Both the position numbers and the translations under genes were made by a program. DNA of 17,869 bases from positions 1 to 17,869 of the forward strand of contig CALLIO010000113.1 of NCBI GenBank assembly GCA_938009055.1. Reading direction: 5' to 3'. Positions 1 through 6,857 of this stretch are shown piece by piece. The notes beneath the pieces are model-generated. The model saw nothing but the letters and a program-made list of their open reading frames with translations, ran no database searches and was not told the DNA's origin. Source of the stretch: an uncultured Altererythrobacter sp. (GTDB lineage: Bacteria > Pseudomonadota > Alphaproteobacteria > Sphingomonadales > Sphingomonadaceae). Positions within the stretch are counted from its first letter, which is position 1; each line of letters starts with the position of its first letter.

Positions 1-926
1 AGCGCCATGCCTGCGTCGGGTCCATTGGCGCGCCCAACGTCTTGCAGTGTCACCAATTGCGCGTTGAAGAGATAGGTGCGGATCGCCTCGGCTAGACTAA
101 CTGCGCTGTCGGGCACTTCGACCACTTGCAGCGCGGGGAAGGCGGCCTGCATCGCGTCATAGGCGGCTTGCCGGTCGGCAAAGGCTTTCTCATGCGCGAA
201 GATCACGCTTTCATTCGCCACCGCGACCACATCATTGTGGAACGCGCCAGCGGCAATCGCCTCGCTCGATTGTTCGATGAAGAGGCAGCGGGCCGGATCA
301 AGCCCGTGTTTGCGCGCGACAATGCGGCTGGCCTGTTCATGCTGGCGAGCGGGAAATGCACCGCCCGTTTTGCCATAGACGAAAACTTCGACGCCCGCTT
401 GCCCGTGGCTTTCGCACAGCCGCATATGATTGGCTGCGCCTTCATCGCCAAATGTGGGCGGGACGGCTTGGTGCACGGTGAAATGGGCGGTGTCGCCAAA
501 TGCTATCTGCAATTGCGCCATGGTGTCGGGCCATTCCTGCGCGCGGTGCAGCATCGTAACGAGATTGGCAGGGGTGAGGTGGCACTTGCCATCGGCCGTG
601 TCAGGCGCGGGGCTGACAGTGGCGGCATTGGCCGTCCACATGCTCGATGCAGACCAGACGGCGGCAAGCAATTGACGCGGGCTTTCGGTGTCGAGCGCCA
701 GCTGATCAGTCAGCGCATGATTGGGGCGCGGTAAGGGAAGGAGAAATCCCTGATAGCCAAACCGCTCCAGATTGCCGCGCATCTTGGCCAGACCTTGCAG
801 CGCAGCGGCGCGTGGGTAGGAGACATCGCCGGCATTCTTCGTCGCAGCCAGATTGCCCAGGCTCAACCCTGCATAATTGTGGCTTGGCCCCACGATCCCG
901 TCAAAATTGATCTCTTCAATGCTCAT
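1..926 (-). CDS. astB: N-succinylarginine dihydrolase, C-terminal part beyond window edge
   Basis: AstB hydrolyses N2-succinylarginine to N2-succinylornithine, CO2 and two ammonia, the second step of the cytoplasmic AST arginine-degradation pathway. The 308 visible residues start MSIEEINFDGIVGPSHNYAG, matching the family N-terminus (NFDGLVG-THHYAGLS in E. coli). Family blocks follow: MWTANAATVSP (about 96-106), GDEGAANH (160-167) carrying the catalytic Glu162, the VFVYG-FPARQ stretch (181-194), and FHNDVVAVAN (229-238) with catalytic His230. The nucleophilic Cys near the C-terminus lies outside the window. The ATG at 926 has an AAGG Shine-Dalgarno sequence seven bases upstream. The family is about 445 residues, so roughly 30 percent is missing. 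It lies downstream of astA in the same direction, but an opposite-strand methyltransferase gene separates them, so it probably needs its own promoter or long readthrough. Confidence 0.97.
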   Translation of the reverse strand, partial: MSIEEINFDGIVGPSHNYAGLSLGNLAATKNAGDVSYPRAAALQGLAKMRGNLERFGYQGFLLPLPRPNHALTDQLALDTESPRQLLAAVWSASSMWTANAATVSPAPDTADGKCHLTPANLVTMLHRAQEWPDTMAQLQIAFGDTAHFTVHQAVPPTFGDEGAANHMRLCESHGQAGVEVFVYGKTGGAFPARQHEQASRIVARKHGLDPARCLFIEQSSEAIAAGAFHNDVVAVANESVIFAHEKAFADRQAAYDAMQAAFPALQVVEVPDSAVSLAEAIRTYLFNAQLVTLQDVGRANGPDAGMA

Positions 927-935
927 CCGCTGACC

Positions 936-965
936 TTAACCTTGTCGAAAACCAAATAATATAAG
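936..965 (+). promoter_or_regulatory. candidate sigma70-type promoter for the methyltransferase gene
   Basis: In the AT-rich gap between divergent astB and the methyltransferase gene, TTAACC (936-941) and TATAAG (960-965) are separated by 18 bases. The -10 matches the consensus at 5 of 6 positions and the -35 at 4 of 6. Transcription would start near 972, just before the ATG at 975, which favours the later start codons at 1017 or 1020. This rests only on consensus matching, and alphaproteobacterial promoters often deviate from it. Confidence 0.35.
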
Positions 966-1016
966 CGCTTTGCCATGGGTTTCAGAACTTTAGCCTGTAC
1001 CGTGTTGAGCAAGCGC

Positions 1017-1850
1017 ATGATGAGCACGCCGGATGCGCGCACCGCCGTGCCTGATGAATATGCCGATTGGCGCAAGGATTCGCTCACCAGCAGCTGGCGT
1101 CATTTCAGCGATGAGGCGCTTCGCGGCAAGGATATTCTTGATTTTGGCTGCGGGGCGGGGCCGCTTGCTTTCTTGCTTGCGTCCAAAGGTCTGGCAAAAT
1201 CCATCACTGGTGTGGATTTGTATGCGCAGGATTTGGCCCGCGCTGAAAGAACATTGGCGGCTCATCCCGAATATTGCGATGTCCTGCGCTTTGTCCAAGG
1301 CGATGTCAGCGGTATTCCAATGGGCGATGCCAGCGTGGACATCATCACAGCGTTTGATTGTCTTGAGCATGTGATGGAACCCGCGCCGATATTGGCAGAA
1401 TGGAAGCGCGTGCTGCGCCCGGGTGGGCGAGTGCTGATCGAATGGTTCCCGTTCAAGGGACCGTGGGGCCCGCATATGGAAGCCCTGATACCGCTACCCT
1501 GGGCGCATGTGATCTTTGGCGAGAAGGCGATGTTTGCCTCTGCCGCAGCAATCTATGACGATCCCGATTTCGTTCCGCGGCATTGGGATCTTGAGAGTGA
1601 CGGGACGAAAAAGCCCAACAAATGGAAGCAATGGCAAAGCTTTAAAGAGCAAGCCTATGTCAACGAGCTGGATATTGCGACGTTTCGCCAATTGGTAGCT
1701 GAGGCCGGATTGACAATTGCGCGTTTGGAAAAGTCCGGATTTGGTCGCTCGGGCGTCAAGAAAGTGATCGGCGATAGCTTGATGGCGCTGCCCGGCTTGG
1801 GCGAGTTTGCGACCAGTTTTGCCGTTATCGAGTTACAAAAAACTGCCTAA
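1017..1850 (+). CDS. class I SAM-dependent methyltransferase
   Basis: A cytoplasmic methyltransferase of the Methyltransf_11/UbiE-like fold, of unknown substrate. Numbering from the earlier in-frame ATG at 975, the SAM-binding motif I is ILDFGCGAGPLAF (54-66). The acidic end of strand beta2 is TGVDLY (78-83), then FVQGDVSGIPM (106-116), the motif IV-like ITAFDCLEHV (124-133), and LRPGGRVLIEWFP (147-159). The C-terminal 120 residues are rich in Trp and Lys and probably form the substrate cap. Three ATGs compete: 975 (no Shine-Dalgarno), 1017 (GAG seven bases upstream) and 1020. I chose 1017 because a likely promoter would start transcription about 972. The gene lies head-on to astA and back-to-back with astB, so it is not part of their transcript. 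A role linked to arginine catabolism is not supported by sequence. Confidence 0.9.
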   Translation: MMSTPDARTAVPDEYADWRKDSLTSSWRHFSDEALRGKDILDFGCGAGPLAFLLASKGLAKSITGVDLYAQDLARAERTLAAHPEYCDVLRFVQGDVSGIPMGDASVDIITAFDCLEHVMEPAPILAEWKRVLRPGGRVLIEWFPFKGPWGPHMEALIPLPWAHVIFGEKAMFASAAAIYDDPDFVPRHWDLESDGTKKPNKWKQWQSFKEQAYVNELDIATFRQLVAEAGLTIARLEKSGFGRSGVKKVIGDSLMALPGLGEFATSFAVIELQKTA

Positions 1851-1881
1851 ATCAGCTTGCCCAAGTGGGCGCTATCGCGCG

Positions 1882-2895
1882 CTATCTTTCAATGCTCCAC
1901 ACGTGATCGCCCTTGGCAATATCGAGCGTGTCAGCCGCCACGCTGTCCACGGCAACGCTTTCACCATCATTTTGGCGCGCGCCATAACAGCAGCGAAAAT
2001 CGCTCAATCTGCCGGTCGCGATCAGCGCCTTTTCGCCAGTGGAGCAATCAACATCGCTGACAGTGGCTTCGCTGCTGCCTGCAACACTGCGCACCGCATC
2101 CGTGCGCGCGATCATGGTCGGTCCGCCATCGAAAATGTCGACGAACCCGTCATAGGCAAAGCCTTCTTTCTCGAGCATCCGCATCGCCGCGCGCCCCGTA
2201 GGATGGGGCAGGCCGATGACCTTCTTGGCCTCATCATCCAGCATCGAGACATAGACCGGATGTTTGGGCATCAGATCGGCGATAAACTGATTGCCATTGA
2301 TCGCGTTGAAATAGTCAGCTTCCTGAAAGCCCATCCCGAAAAAGCGCCCCGCAACTCCGTCCCAAAAGGGGGATCCGCCGCGCTCGTCAATAATGCCGCG
2401 AAGCTCTGCGATTACCTTTTCGGCAAAACGCGTGCGGTGCATGGCGATAAAGAGGTAGCGACTGCGCGCCAGCAGCAAGCCAAGGCCGCCCGCGCGTTCA
2501 TTGGGGTGGAGGAACAATCCGCCGACCTCGCTTGATCCTTCGAGCTCTGTCGTTAGGCTGAGCATTTCAGCCCGCACCGTGCGGTCCAATTCCTGACTGT
2601 ATTGGGTGAGCGTATTGAGGCGGTAGGAATAAAACGGCCAATGCTGGCCCACCTGTGTCATCAGCTGACACGTGCCGCGCACAGCGCCGGTTTCGGTGTT
2701 TTCCAGCACCAACACAAACGTCTCTTCGGTAAGCGTGTCTTGCGTGTTGGCAAAAGCCTGCGCCGAAACTTCCAGCTTGTCTGCCAAAGCATCACGGTCA
2801 GCGGGCAGATTGGTGAAACCGCCGCCGGTCAGCTTGGCCATCTCGTACAAATGTTCAAGGTCAGAAGGGCGCGAGGCGCGGATACGAAACGTCAA
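1882..2895 (-). CDS. astA: arginine N-succinyltransferase
   Basis: AstA transfers succinyl from succinyl-CoA to the alpha-amino group of arginine, the committing step of the AST pathway, in the cytoplasm. The 337 residues match the family length of about 340. Diagnostic segments are KLTGGGFTNLP (21-31), GSSEVGGLFLHP (120-131), the acyl-CoA-binding turn ERAGGLGLLLARSR (133-146), ELRGIIDERGGSPFW (164-178), FIADLMPKHPVY (204-215) with the catalytic His at 212, and EKEGFAYDGFVDIFDGGP (242-259). The fold is GNAT-related. The start is a TTG at 2895, inside a TTGA overlap with the stop of the upstream M20 gene. A GGAGAA Shine-Dalgarno sequence about 6-7 bases upstream supports it, and no ATG lies nearby in frame. 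Overlap and direction indicate co-transcription and translational coupling with the M20 gene. Confidence 0.97.
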   Translation of the reverse strand: MTFRIRASRPSDLEHLYEMAKLTGGGFTNLPADRDALADKLEVSAQAFANTQDTLTEETFVLVLENTETGAVRGTCQLMTQVGQHWPFYSYRLNTLTQYSQELDRTVRAEMLSLTTELEGSSEVGGLFLHPNERAGGLGLLLARSRYLFIAMHRTRFAEKVIAELRGIIDERGGSPFWDGVAGRFFGMGFQEADYFNAINGNQFIADLMPKHPVYVSMLDDEAKKVIGLPHPTGRAAMRMLEKEGFAYDGFVDIFDGGPTMIARTDAVRSVAGSSEATVSDVDCSTGEKALIATGRLSDFRCCYGARQNDGESVAVDSVAADTLDIAKGDHVWSIER

Positions 2896-4094
2896 TGCAA
2901 TTCTCCGGCTGCAATGCGCGAAATGACAAGGGCGGACAGGGCGGCGCGCTCTTTCAATGAAGGCACGATCAGAAACTCCTGGGGGCTATGGATTGATCCG
3001 CCGCGCACGCCCATCGTATCGACCACCGGTACATCGCAAGCGGCGATATTGTTGCCATCGCACACACCGCCGGTGGATTGCCAGCCGATCTCTTGGCCCA
3101 GCTCACCCCCGCAGGATTTGACCAGATCGAACAGTTTTTGCGCTCTTGCATCCACCGGCTTGGGTGGCCGCGTGATCCCGCCATGCAGATGCGCGCGAAC
3201 CTGATGATCAGCTTCGATGTCGGTGATGATCTGCTCTAGAGCCTGCTCGAAAGACATGGCCGCTTCGGGCTGTTTTGGGCGGATATTGAAGCGCAGCACC
3301 GCATGATCGGGCACCACATTGTTGGCTGATCCGCCTTCGATCTTGGCAGGGTTGATGGCGATATCATCGCTTTGCTGATGCTTGAGGCGCAGGGCCAGAT
3401 CGGATGCTGCCACAATGGCATTGCGCCCGTCTTGCGGATTGCGTCCCGCATGGGCGGATTGGCCGGTGATCGTGACTGAATAGTTCCCGCTGCCACCGCG
3501 CGCATGGGCCAGCGTGCCATCGGGCAAAGCGCTGGGCTCGTAGGTAAGCGCGGCGAGCTTGCCTTGCGCAAGTTCGGCAATCAGCGCTGAAGAGGCGAGC
3601 GATCCGGTTTCTTCGTCCGAATTGATGAGCACATCATAGCCGATACCTTCGATTGTGCCGGAAGCCTCGAGTGCCTTCAGCGCATGCAGGATCACGGCAA
3701 TCCCGCCCTTCATATCGGCGACGCCGGGGCCATTAAGAACATCATCCTCCAGCCAATTGAGCGATTGGAAGGCGTGATCGGCCGGGAACACCGTATCCAT
3801 ATGGCCGGTCAGCAAAATTCGGCGGTTGGCCCGCGGCCGCACGCGCAAAACAAAATGCTGACCATGCGGCTTTTCATATTCGCTGCCATCGCTGCTGATC
3901 GCCGTGACCGGGGCTGGATTGACCAGCTCAACCTCGCCGGGAAGCGCGCTGAACGCATCTGCCAGAGCGCTTGCTTGCCGCGCCAACCCATCAAGGTTCG
4001 CTGTGCCCGTATTGGTCGCGCACCAATCCTCTACCTGAGCCAGCATGGCGGCGGCGTCGATAGTTTCGGTCAGAGCGTGCGTGTTTGATTTCAT
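2892..4094 (-). CDS. M20 family metallopeptidase, carboxypeptidase G2-like; candidate succinylglutamate desuccinylase
   Basis: A di-zinc M20A amidohydrolase of 400 residues. Visible motifs are GHMDTVFP (97-104; ligand His98 and Asp100), GPGVADMKGG (122-131; bridging Asp127), NSDEETGS (158-165; general base Glu161 and ligand Glu162), YEPS (185-188; Glu186), GQSAHAGRNPQDGRNA (211-226; lid-domain His215) and GGSIHSPQEF (365-374; His369). The order and wording are closest to carboxypeptidase G2, which cleaves N-acyl-glutamate bonds. No signal peptide is seen, so it is probably cytoplasmic. It overlaps astA by four bases. No AstE (M14-type) is visible here, and N-succinylglutamate is itself an N-acyl-glutamate, so a role as the pathway's terminal desuccinylase is an attractive inference. 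The ATG at 4094 is preferred over an in-frame GTG at 4190, whose extra 32 residues do not look like this family. Its Shine-Dalgarno is weak. Confidence 0.92.
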   Translation of the reverse strand: MKSNTHALTETIDAAAMLAQVEDWCATNTGTANLDGLARQASALADAFSALPGEVELVNPAPVTAISSDGSEYEKPHGQHFVLRVRPRANRRILLTGHMDTVFPADHAFQSLNWLEDDVLNGPGVADMKGGIAVILHALKALEASGTIEGIGYDVLINSDEETGSLASSALIAELAQGKLAALTYEPSALPDGTLAHARGGSGNYSVTITGQSAHAGRNPQDGRNAIVAASDLALRLKHQQSDDIAINPAKIEGGSANNVVPDHAVLRFNIRPKQPEAAMSFEQALEQIITDIEADHQVRAHLHGGITRPPKPVDARAQKLFDLVKSCGGELGQEIGWQSTGGVCDGNNIAACDVPVVDTMGVRGGSIHSPQEFLIVPSLKERAALSALVISRIAAGELH

Positions 4095-4249
4095 GTGCAA
4101 CGGTCTTAGCCCGCCCTCGCACGGGTTCCAAGCCATTTGCATTTTGACGCGAAGCTCGCCATAGAGCGCCCTCAATTCCTCCCCGGACACAATTCAATTC
4201 TGTTAGGCGTGCCGCATCCGATGCAGCGTGCCCAAACCCGCGAGGACAT
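4095..4249. promoter_or_regulatory. divergent intergenic region between the M20 gene and glcB
   Basis: These 155 bases separate the divergent starts of the M20-astA unit and glcB, so they should hold both promoters. No convincing -35/-10 pair is visible. Two small motifs stand out: an 11-base palindrome GCATCCGATGC at 4214-4224, shortly upstream of the glcB ribosome binding site, and a GAATTGAATTG repeat (read on the minus strand) near 4190-4200. Either could be an operator; neither is recognised. Confidence 0.35.
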
Positions 4250-6346
4250 ATGACAAAGACGACCACCCGTTCCGGCCTGACTATCGACAGCGCCCTTGCC
4301 GAGTTTCTCGATAGCGAAGTGCTGGCGCCCCTTGGCCGCGATACAGACGCATTTTGGAGCGGTTTTGCCGCGCTGCTAGCCGAATTTGCCCCGCGCAATC
4401 GGGCGCTGCTGGAACAGCGTGAAAGTTTGCAGGCGCAGATCGATGCTTGGCATCAAGAGCGCAGTGGCCAGACGCATGATGCTGCCGCCTACAAAGCCTT
4501 CCTCACCGATATTGGCTATCTGGTGCCTGAGCCGGATGACTTCACCATTGGCAGCGAAAATGTCGATGCTGAGATTGCGACGATGGCGGGGCCGCAATTG
4601 GTGGTGCCGATCCTCAATGCGCGGTTCCTGCTCAATGCGGCCAATGCGCGCTGGGGTTCCCTCTATGACGCATTTTACGGCACCGATGCGCTCGATGCGC
4701 CGCCTGCGAAGCCGGGCGGATATGATGAGGAACGCGGCGCTGCAGTGATCGCACGCGGACGGCAGTTTCTGGATGATGCGCTGCCCTTGGTCGATCAAAG
4801 CTGGGCGGATCTGAAAGACCAGAAAGACGGCAAGCTCGTCGATGAAAGCCAGTGGGTTGGCTTCACCGAGAAAGGCTTGTTGTTCAAAAACAATGGCCTC
4901 CACATCGAAGTGGTATTCGACCGCGATCATCCAGTGGGCAAGGGCGACAGTGCGGGCATCGCCGACATTATGGTCGAGGCCGCGCTCACCACTATCGCTG
5001 ATTGCGAGGATTCGGTCGCGGCGGTTGATGCCGAGGATAAGCTTACCGCCTACACCAATTGGCTGGGCGTGATCCGCGGCGATCTGCAGGAAAGCTTCGA
5101 GAAGGGCGGAAAGACGCTGACCCGCACTCTCAACAGCGACAAGACTTACAAGGATGGCGCAGGCGAAGAGCACAGCCTGTCAGGCCGCAGCCTGCTGTTC
5201 GTGCGCAATGTCGGCCATTTGATGACCAATCCGGCGGTGCATCTGCCCGATGGTTCGGAAATCCCTGAAGGCATTTTGGACGCGGTTTTTACGAGCGCGA
5301 TCAGCACTTTGGATGTCGAGGGCCATGCAAAGCATGGCAACAGCCGCGAAGGTTCGATCTACATCGTGAAGCCCAAAATGCACGGGCCGGAAGAATGCGC
5401 TTTCACCAATGATCTGTTCGATGCGGTTGAGGATTTGCTCGGCCTCAAGCGGCACACGATTAAGGTCGGTGTGATGGACGAGGAGCGCCGCACATCGGCT
5501 AACCTCGGCGCTTGTATCCATGCGGTTCGCGACCGGATTGTCTTCATCAACACTGGATTCCTTGATCGCACGGGCGATGAAATCCACACCTCTATGCAGG
5601 CAGGACCGATGATGCGCAAAGGCGCGATGAAGGGGTCTGAGTGGCTCGTCGCCTATGAAGCGCGCAATGTCGGGATTGGTCTGAAACACGGCCTGTCGGG
5701 CAAAGCTCAGATCGGCAAGGGCATGTGGGCCGCGCCTGACCTGATGGGGCAGATGATGGTCGAAAAGATCGGCCATTTGCGCGCCGGAGCCAACACTGCA
5801 TGGGTTCCTTCTCCCACTGCCGCGACGCTCCACGCGCTGCACTATCACGCTGAGAATGTGTTCGAGATACAGCACAATCTGGGCGATATTCCGTCGGTCG
5901 ATGCGCTGCTCAGCATTCCTTTGGCTGAAGGTACCAATTGGTCCGAAGACGAATTGCGCGATGAGCTGGATAACAATGCGCAAGGGCTGCTTGGCTATGT
6001 TGTGCGCTGGGTCGATGCGGGCGTTGGCTGCTCCAAGGTTCCCGACATCAATGACGTTGGCCTGATGGAAGACCGCGCGACCTTGCGCATTTCCTCGCAA
6101 CATATGGCGAATTGGCTGCTTCATGGCGTTGTGACCGAGGAGCAAGTTATGGATTCGCTCACCCGCATGGCCGCGAAAGTGGACGCGCAAAATTCGGGCG
6201 ACCCGACCTATATCCCGCTAATTGGCAATGAGGGTGGAGCAGCATTTAGTGCAGCGCGCGATTTGGTCTTCAAAGGGGTGGAGCAACCTTCCGGCTATAC
6301 CGAGCCGCTGCTGCACCAATGGCGATTGCGCAAGAAGGCGGGCTGA
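4250..6346 (+). CDS. glcB: malate synthase G
   Basis: Condenses glyoxylate with acetyl-CoA to give malate and CoA, in the cytoplasm. It is the second enzyme of the glyoxylate bypass and also acts in glycolate and acetate use. The protein has 698 residues against about 723 in E. coli. Active-site elements are in register with the E. coli enzyme: Arg319 in LLFVRNVGHLMTNPAV, Glu411 in GVMDEERRTS and Asp439 in TGFLDRTGDEIHTSM (both Mg2+ ligands), Cys594 in GVGCSKVPDI, and the catalytic base Asp608 in LMEDRATLRISSQ. The N-terminal clasp and beta domain (1-300) are intact. The ATG at 4250 has GAGGA three bases upstream. It stands alone, divergent from the M20-astA unit and convergent with the pilZ-like gene 12 bases away. 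No isocitrate lyase lies in the window. Confidence 0.97.
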   Translation: MTKTTTRSGLTIDSALAEFLDSEVLAPLGRDTDAFWSGFAALLAEFAPRNRALLEQRESLQAQIDAWHQERSGQTHDAAAYKAFLTDIGYLVPEPDDFTIGSENVDAEIATMAGPQLVVPILNARFLLNAANARWGSLYDAFYGTDALDAPPAKPGGYDEERGAAVIARGRQFLDDALPLVDQSWADLKDQKDGKLVDESQWVGFTEKGLLFKNNGLHIEVVFDRDHPVGKGDSAGIADIMVEAALTTIADCEDSVAAVDAEDKLTAYTNWLGVIRGDLQESFEKGGKTLTRTLNSDKTYKDGAGEEHSLSGRSLLFVRNVGHLMTNPAVHLPDGSEIPEGILDAVFTSAISTLDVEGHAKHGNSREGSIYIVKPKMHGPEECAFTNDLFDAVEDLLGLKRHTIKVGVMDEERRTSANLGACIHAVRDRIVFINTGFLDRTGDEIHTSMQAGPMMRKGAMKGSEWLVAYEARNVGIGLKHGLSGKAQIGKGMWAAPDLMGQMMVEKIGHLRAGANTAWVPSPTAATLHALHYHAENVFEIQHNLGDIPSVDALLSIPLAEGTNWSEDELRDELDNNAQGLLGYVVRWVDAGVGCSKVPDINDVGLMEDRATLRISSQHMANWLLHGVVTEEQVMDSLTRMAAKVDAQNSGDPTYIPLIGNEGGAAFSAARDLVFKGVEQPSGYTEPLLHQWRLRKKAG

Positions 6347-6358
6347 GCGGCTCGGGCG

Positions 6359-6769
6359 CTACTCGCAAACCAACCGACCCTGACGCTTTTGGCCGCGTGG
6401 GATCATCTGCGTGCAGGCAATCGGGGTGAATTCCTCGCGCGCATGTTCGAGCACATCGGCCAGCGTTTGCGGTTTCAGCCGCTCGACAAACTCAAGTCCG
6501 CATTTTCCTTCGCGGCTCCAGATGACATTGCAATATGTCTCTGCGCCATCGATCCGCAGCCGCGCATTGGTGCAAGGTTCAACCGCGCCGGTGAAGTGCA
6601 ATTTCGCGCCGCGTTCTGAGATATCGACGATTCGTGCCTCGGCTGGCCCCCGAATGGTCTGCAATTGCGCGGGGTAGTCGACGATGATCCGGCGCACGGT
6701 TCTTCTTTGAACAAGGACCCGTTTTTCGGGAGGTTTTTCATCTAAGGAATGGGTTGCGACACCGGACAT
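6359..6769 (-). CDS. PilZ domain protein, probable c-di-GMP effector
   Basis: A single-domain PilZ protein of 136 residues. The two c-di-GMP-binding signatures are visible: the arginine cluster QRRTVRR (21-27), giving RxxxR, and DISERG (49-54), giving D/NxSxxG, followed by the expected beta strand AKLHF. A hydrophobic barrel continues to LEFVERL (92-98), and the C-terminal 35 residues are a basic, Cys-containing tail (Cys119, Cys135). There is no signal peptide or membrane segment, so it should be a soluble cytoplasmic receptor, perhaps for motility, exopolysaccharide or cell-cycle control. It is convergent with glcB and downstream of the esterase in the same direction, with 88 bases between. 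The Shine-Dalgarno before the ATG is weak (GAAAG). The partner protein cannot be told from context. Confidence 0.88.
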   Translation of the reverse strand: MSGVATHSLDEKPPEKRVLVQRRTVRRIIVDYPAQLQTIRGPAEARIVDISERGAKLHFTGAVEPCTNARLRIDGAETYCNVIWSREGKCGLEFVERLKPQTLADVLEHAREEFTPIACTQMIPRGQKRQGRLVCE

Positions 6770-6807
6770 GCACAGGCTTTCGCATCATAATTGTGCGATT
6801 TGCTTAG

Positions 6808-6823
6808 GGGCTATCCTTAGCCC
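6808..6823. other. small inverted repeat between the esterase and PilZ genes
   Basis: GGGCTA (6808-6813) and TAGCCC (6818-6823) flank a four-base loop TCCT, a perfect 6-bp stem. It lies about 35 bases beyond the esterase stop and 39 bases before the PilZ start. No T-run follows on the minus strand, so it is at best a weak terminator for the lptD transcript or an operator for the PilZ gene. Confidence 0.3.
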
Positions 6824-6857
6824 AATTTAACCATGGATTGTGTGGCAGGCGAGCGGG

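Noticed and set aside
126..734. 202-codon open frame on the plus strand
   Set aside because: Antisense within astB, which is well supported by family motifs through this stretch.
1859..1870. Short hairpin GCCC-AAGT-GGGC between the methyltransferase and astA ends, with an A6/T6 run near 1838
   Set aside because: The stem has only 4 to 5 pairs, and the T-run on the minus strand is about 20 bases away, too far for an intrinsic terminator.
4144..4172. TTGACG as a -35 box for glcB
   Set aside because: No acceptable -10 hexamer at 16 to 18 bases downstream; the nearest AT-containing hexamer is only 10 bases away.
5180..6190. 336-codon open frame on the minus strand
   Set aside because: It lies antisense within glcB, whose plus-strand frame has all malate synthase G active-site motifs. 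The antisense frame shows no recognisable domain and is a product of GC-rich codon bias.
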